From: Phytohabitans aurantiacus
GTDB lineage: Bacteria; Actinomycetota; Actinomycetes; Mycobacteriales; Micromonosporaceae
Length of the DNA: 64,000 nucleotides
Assembly (NCBI RefSeq): GCF_027923225.1
Contig: NZ_BSDI01000013.1
Span: 19,063 to 83,062, forward strand
Direction of reading: 5' to 3'
Position 1 is the stretch's first letter; the number at the start of each line of letters is the position of its first letter. This document shows, piece after piece, positions 60,757-64,000 of this stretch. The notes below the pieces were generated by a model. It did not search any database. It worked only from the letters and a program-made list of their open reading frames with translations, and was not told where the DNA came from. The position numbers were made by a program, and so were the translations under genes.

Positions 60757-61632
60757 GTGCACAGCTTCCGGAACGGTCTCAAGACGGCCGCTCTGCTCGG
60801 CCTGCTATCCGCATTCGTGCTGGCCGTCGGCTACTGGTTCGGCGGCACCTCTGGTCTGGTCATCGCGCTGTTCGTCGCGCTGGCCATGAACGGCATCAGC
60901 TACTTCTTCTCCGACAAGATCGCACTGCGCTCGATGCGGGCCCAACCGGTCAGCGAGGCGCAGTTCCCCGCGCTGTACCAGATGGTCCGTGAGCTGGCCA
61001 CCGAGGCCGGGCAGCCAATGCCCCGCCTCTACGTGAGCCCGACGCCACAGCCCAACGCGTTCGCCACGGGACGCAACCCGCGCAACGCCGCGGTCTGCGT
61101 CACCCAGGGCATCACCGAGATCCTCGACTACCGCGAGCTGCGCGGCGTCATCGGTCACGAGCTGTCGCACGTCTACAACCGCGACATCCTGATCGCGAGC
61201 GTCGCCGGCGCGCTGGCGAGCATCATCACCGTGATCGCGCACATGGCGATCTTCCTGCCGTTCGGCGGCAGCGACGACGACGGCGTCAACCCGGCAGCCC
61301 TGCTGCTCATGCTGATTCTCGGCCCGCTGGCCGCCGGCGTGATCCAGATGGCGATCAGCCGGAGCCGCGAGTACCAGGCTGACGCGTCGGGCGCGAGCCT
61401 CACCCGTGACCCGCTGGCGCTGGCATCGGCGCTCCGGAAGATCCACTACGGCACCCAGAAGCTGCCGCTCCCGCCCGAGGGTCAGCTCGCCAGCCAGGCT
61501 CACCTGATGATCGCCAACCCGTTGAAGGGCGGCGGCCTGGCGGGCCTCTTCTCCACCCATCCGCCGATGGCCGAGCGCGTCCGCCGCTTGGAGCAGATGG
61601 CCGCCCAGTCCGGCCCCATCGAGTACCGCTAA
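60757..61632 (+). CDS. htpX: M48 family membrane protease HtpX
   Basis: This 291-residue zinc metalloprotease handles damaged membrane proteins. Four membrane helices flank the active site GVIGHELSHVYNRDI, and SRSREYQADASGA gives the third zinc ligand. GTG 60757 with AAGGAG five bases upstream starts VHSFRNGLKT, as in homologues. The longer frame to 60709 has no site. Position after nuoN suggests quality control of the complex I membrane arm, an inference. Confidence 0.93.
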   Translation: MHSFRNGLKTAALLGLLSAFVLAVGYWFGGTSGLVIALFVALAMNGISYFFSDKIALRSMRAQPVSEAQFPALYQMVRELATEAGQPMPRLYVSPTPQPNAFATGRNPRNAAVCVTQGITEILDYRELRGVIGHELSHVYNRDILIASVAGALASIITVIAHMAIFLPFGGSDDDGVNPAALLLMLILGPLAAGVIQMAISRSREYQADASGASLTRDPLALASALRKIHYGTQKLPLPPEGQLASQAHLMIANPLKGGGLAGLFSTHPPMAERVRRLEQMAAQSGPIEYR

Positions 61633-61700
61633 CAACCGCCCGCGCTCCGCGCCCCGCTTTGCGGGGCTCCGCGCGGTCCGCGGGCGCGCCGCGCTGGCCG

Positions 61701-61792
61701 CTCTTTCCGCCGATCAAGGGCGAACGCACGTGGTTTGATCACCGATCCGCGTGCGTTCGCCCTTGATCCATGCGGATGCCCTTGATCGGCGG
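61701..61792. repeat. Three-armed palindromic element C, copy 2
   Basis: CTCTTTCCGCC leads into GATCAAGGGCGAACGCACG (61712-61730). This pairs perfectly with CGTGCGTTCGCCCTTGATC (61750-61768), and a third arm GCCCTTGATCGGCGG (61778-61792) is complementary to CCGCCGATCAAGGGC (61707-61721). The first arm can thus pair with either later arm. It lies between htpX and the MFS gene, both on the plus strand. The rest of this 254-bp gap holds a GC-rich hairpin (GCGCCCCGCTTTGCGGGGCTCCGCG split at 61648-61674) and no gene. Confidence 0.87.
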
Positions 61793-61886
61793 ATGGTGTG
61801 ACGTCCGGCACCACGGCCTTCGTGCCGGCCAGGCTCTCTGGTTAGGGTCGAAGCGGCAGTTCGCTCATTACATGGGGAGGTTGGCT

Positions 61887-63149
61887 GTGGCGGCGCTGGG
61901 CCGTTACCTGGCGGTATGGCGGATTCCCGGCGCGCCGGTACTGCTCGTCGTGGGGATCATCGCTCGCCTAGGCATCGGCATGACCCCGCTCGCTCTCCTG
62001 CTCCTCGTCGAGGACCTCGCCGGCCGGTACACGCCCGCCGCCATCGCGGGCGGCATCTACGCCATCGCCGGCGCCGCGCTCAGCCCGGTCGCCGGGCGCG
62101 TCGCGGACCGGATCGGTCCGTCCCGGGTACTCCTTGCCACCGGTATCGCGCACCCGCTCGCCCTGATCGTGCTCCTGGCCGCCACGGCCGCCGAGGCGAT
62201 GCCCCTGGTGTTCGCCGGCTCGGCGCTGGCCGGTGCGACGTACCCGCCGCTCACCGCCGCGATCCGCGGCGCCTGGAGCAGCCTGACCGACCCCGGCGGC
62301 GGCCGTCACCACCTGCGCGGCGCCGCCATGGCTGTGGAAACCTCGCTGTTCGAACTCGTGTTCGTGTTCGGCGCGCTACTGGTCGCCGGCTTCGTACTGG
62401 TAGCCAGCCCCGCCGCCGCGATCCTCGGCGTCGCCACCGTCACGCTCGGCGGCACCGTGGCCGTCGCTCGTGGCCGGGCGATGCGGGCCTGGCGCCGCCA
62501 CCCGGACGAGGCCCAGACGCGAGGCCTCGGCCCGCTCCGCGTCGCCGGCTTTCCCGCCCTGCTCATCTGCGCCGCCGGCCTGGGCACCGCCTTCGGTGCG
62601 GCGGCCGTGACTGTACCCGCCTACGCCGCCGCCCACAGCACCGGCGACAGCCTCGGCGGCGTACTGCTCGCCGTGTGGGCGCTGGGCAGTGCGGTGGGTG
62701 GCATCTGGTTCGGCGTACTGCGTCCCGCCCGCAACCAGGCCCGGCAGTTCGCGCTCCTGCTCGGTGCGCTGGCGGCCACGTTTGCGGTGTTTCCGCTCAT
62801 GCCCAGCCCGATCGCACTAGGCCTGGCACTCGCGGTGGGCGGCGCCACGATCGCGCCGGCCCTCACCGTCGAGAACAACATGGTCGGCCGGATCGCCCCG
62901 CCCAGCATGCTGAACGAGGCGTACACCTGGATGGTGACCGTGGCCGTGGCGTTCAGCGCGGTCGGCGGCTCCGTCGCGGGCGTGATCGTCGACCAGCCCG
63001 GTGGAGTGCCGTGGGCGTTCATCTTCGCGGGCGCGGCGGTGGGCGCCGCTGCCATCGTGACCGCGATGCCATCCGGCGGTATCGCCCGCGCGGACGCCCT
63101 CGCCACCGCCCGCCTCGACCAGGCGCTGGCCGCTACCGGTAGTTCGTGA
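61887..63149 (+). CDS. MFS transporter
   Basis: This 420-residue protein has twelve membrane helices and belongs to the major facilitator superfamily. GRVADRIGPSRVLLATGI is the loop 2-3 motif. GTG 61887 has GGGAGG six bases upstream and starts VAALGRYLAVWRIP; ATG 61872 is possible. Substrate unknown, perhaps a drug or metabolite exporter. The end overlaps the convergent yajQ stop by 17 bp. Confidence 0.85.
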   Translation: MAALGRYLAVWRIPGAPVLLVVGIIARLGIGMTPLALLLLVEDLAGRYTPAAIAGGIYAIAGAALSPVAGRVADRIGPSRVLLATGIAHPLALIVLLAATAAEAMPLVFAGSALAGATYPPLTAAIRGAWSSLTDPGGGRHHLRGAAMAVETSLFELVFVFGALLVAGFVLVASPAAAILGVATVTLGGTVAVARGRAMRAWRRHPDEAQTRGLGPLRVAGFPALLICAAGLGTAFGAAAVTVPAYAAAHSTGDSLGGVLLAVWALGSAVGGIWFGVLRPARNQARQFALLLGALAATFAVFPLMPSPIALGLALAVGGATIAPALTVENNMVGRIAPPSMLNEAYTWMVTVAVAFSAVGGSVAGVIVDQPGGVPWAFIFAGAAVGAAAIVTAMPSGGIARADALATARLDQALAATGSS

Positions 63150-63627
63150 ACTGGAGTGCGACCCCGAAGTCTTCCTGCTTCAGCAGCGTGATGACCGCCT
63201 GCAGGTCGTCCTTCTTCTTGCCGGTCACCCGCAACTGGTCACCCTGGATCTGCGCCTGAACGCCCTTCGGGCCCTCGTCGCGGATCTTCTTGGTGATCGC
63301 CTTGGCCTTCTCCTGGTTGATGCCCTGGAGGACCGTGCAGTCGATCTTGTACGTCCTGCCGGAGCTACGCGGCTCGCCGGACTCCAGGGACTTGAGCGAG
63401 ATGTTCCGCTTGACCAGCTTCTCCTTGAAGACCTCCAGAGCCGCCTTGACGCGGTCTTCGGTCTCCGCCTGCAGGCTCACGCCTTCCTCGCCTGACCAGG
63501 AGATCTGGGCACCCGTGCCGCGGAAGTCGAAGCGAGTGGAGAGCTCCTTCTCCGTCTGGTGGAGCGCGTTGTCGATCTCCTGCCGGTCGACCTTGCTAAC
63601 GATGTCGAACGACGGGTTCGCTGCCAT
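63133..63627 (-). CDS. yajQ: YajQ family nucleotide-binding protein
   Basis: This 164-residue protein starts MAANPSFDIVSKVDRQEIDNAL and contains two ferredoxin-like folds. STRFDFRGTGAQISW and RVTGKKKDDLQAVI and the C-terminal DFGVALQFTNYR are diagnostic. The family binds cyclic di-GMP or RNA in different bacteria. It ends tail-to-tail with the MFS gene and is divergent from tRNA-Tyr, a common actinobacterial arrangement. Confidence 0.95.
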   Translation of the reverse strand: MAANPSFDIVSKVDRQEIDNALHQTEKELSTRFDFRGTGAQISWSGEEGVSLQAETEDRVKAALEVFKEKLVKRNISLKSLESGEPRSSGRTYKIDCTVLQGINQEKAKAITKKIRDEGPKGVQAQIQGDQLRVTGKKKDDLQAVITLLKQEDFGVALQFTNYR

Positions 63628-63683
63628 GATTCATGCTCCTGCTACGTGGCGTCCGTGGGTCTCTGGTGTCCGACCGTACCCGT

Positions 63684-63714
63684 TTGCAGGGCACCCCGGT
63701 GCACCCGCTATCCT
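63684..63714 (+). promoter_or_regulatory. Candidate promoter of tRNA-Tyr
   Basis: TTGCAG (63684-63689) and TATCCT (63709-63714) resemble -35 and -10 boxes with a 19-base spacer, which is longer than ideal. The tRNA begins 38 bases after the -10 box. Divergent from yajQ. Confidence 0.4.
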
Positions 63715-63752
63715 TGCTTCCGCTGCCGCGAACGATGCGGCGGCACGCCCTA

Positions 63753-63833
63753 GGCGGGTTGCCCGAGCGGCCAATGGGAGCGGACTGTAAATCCGTCGCG
63801 AAAGCTACAGAGGTTCGAATCCTCTACCCGCCA
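63753..63833 (+). tRNA. tRNA-Tyr (anticodon GTA)
   Basis: Acceptor GGCGGGT (63753-63759) pairs with ACCCGCC (63826-63832). The D arm GCCCGAGCGGCC, anticodon stem-loop GGACTGTAAATCC with GTA, a long variable arm (CGCGAAAGCTAC), and T arm AGAGGTTCGAATCCTCT are all readable. The long variable arm marks a class II tRNA (Tyr, Leu or Ser), and GTA assigns Tyr. CCA is not encoded. Confidence 0.95.
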
Positions 63834-63843
63834 CAGGCTCTCC

Positions 63844-63892
63844 GATCGGCCCCTGACCAGCGTTGATGCTGGCAGGGGCCGATCTTGTTGTG
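63844..63892 (+). terminator. Terminator after tRNA-Tyr
   Basis: GATCGGCCCCTG (63844-63855) pairs with CAGGGGCCGATC (63873-63884), with an inner CCAGC/GCTGG stem and a single bulged A. TTGTTGTG follows. This is a classical intrinsic terminator 11 bp after the tRNA. No gene is visible in the remaining 108 bp of the window. Confidence 0.88.
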
Positions 63893-64000
63893 TCCCGCTA
63901 TCCGCCGGGCGCTCTCGGTGACAACGTCTGTCCACAGGCGACACGCCTGCGCTGGTCAGGCACGGCCCTTGCGAGTCTGCGCGACCCGCCACCCATCAGC

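Noticed and set aside
63893..64000. Possible gene start at the right edge
   Set aside because: No start with ribosome site or coding character in the last 108 bp.

Overview
This window is chromosomal DNA from a high-GC actinobacterium. GTG starts are frequent, 4-bp ATGA/GTGA overlaps are common, and the gene set is typical of the order: DUF3107/TB9.4, DUF3152, MoeZ with a rhodanese tail, SigE-family ECF sigma factors and a PP2C phosphatase with a receiver domain. A Micromonosporaceae-like organism is my best guess. That is an inference from gene content, not a measurement. I see no phage, insertion sequence with a transposase, plasmid origin or CRISPR array.

Layout. 1-9.1 kb: a membrane M28 peptidase, then a signalling operon (receiver-PP2C phosphatase, CHASE3 histidine kinase, Rcp1-like receiver, inositol-monophosphatase-like enzyme), then an XRE/MmyB regulator divergent from a short-chain dehydrogenase, and a second SDR. 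9.2-24 kb: cell-envelope and housekeeping genes. These are an M15-like peptidase with a coiled coil, a spermidine-synthase-like membrane protein, a Ser/Thr kinase with a CBM2-like outer domain, a KtrAB-type potassium system, a GDPD, RecQ with a phosphoribosyltransferase-like tail, an NlpC/P60 hydrolase, and a secreted protein built of three copies of an unfamiliar domain of about 90 residues. 24-34 kb: a conserved actinobacterial block (RhlE-like helicase, ferritin-like protein, DUF3107, TetR, Pro-rich protein, alpha/beta hydrolase, two tandem DUF3152 proteins, MoeZ). From memory this resembles the rhlE-moeB1 region of Mycobacterium tuberculosis. 34-41.7 kb: proBA, an alkyltransferase-like DNA repair protein, a gamma-glutamyltransferase, a GPH-type transporter and a PLP decarboxylase-like enzyme. 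41.7-52.9 kb: two paralogous modules of ECF sigma factor plus membrane protein, an isolated nuoB, DUF2252, a TetR/oxidoreductase pair, a glucose-dehydrogenase-like MDR, a MarR-GNAT fusion, a 2OG-Fe(II) oxygenase and a PfkB kinase. 52.9-60.7 kb: nuoC-H-I-J-K-L-M-N, a second, incomplete respiratory complex I set. 60.7-64 kb: htpX, an MFS transporter, yajQ and tRNA-Tyr.

The most unusual signals lie between genes. A family of about 54-bp, almost perfectly palindromic elements (17-bp arms GTGATCAGGGCGTCCCT) occurs five times, always within about ten bases of a stop codon. Several copies supply the stop codon itself, and one copy carries a second palindrome inserted inside it. A second palindrome family (core GATCAAGGGCGAACGCACG) occurs twice and has three arms that can pair in alternative ways. 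A 116-bp insertion sits exactly at the nuoM-nuoN start/stop overlap and keeps translational coupling. The complex I genes are split, with nuoB 9 kb away and nuoA, nuoD and nuoEFG absent. Candidate operators of simple dyad form lie in front of the XRE, TetR and MarR regulators.
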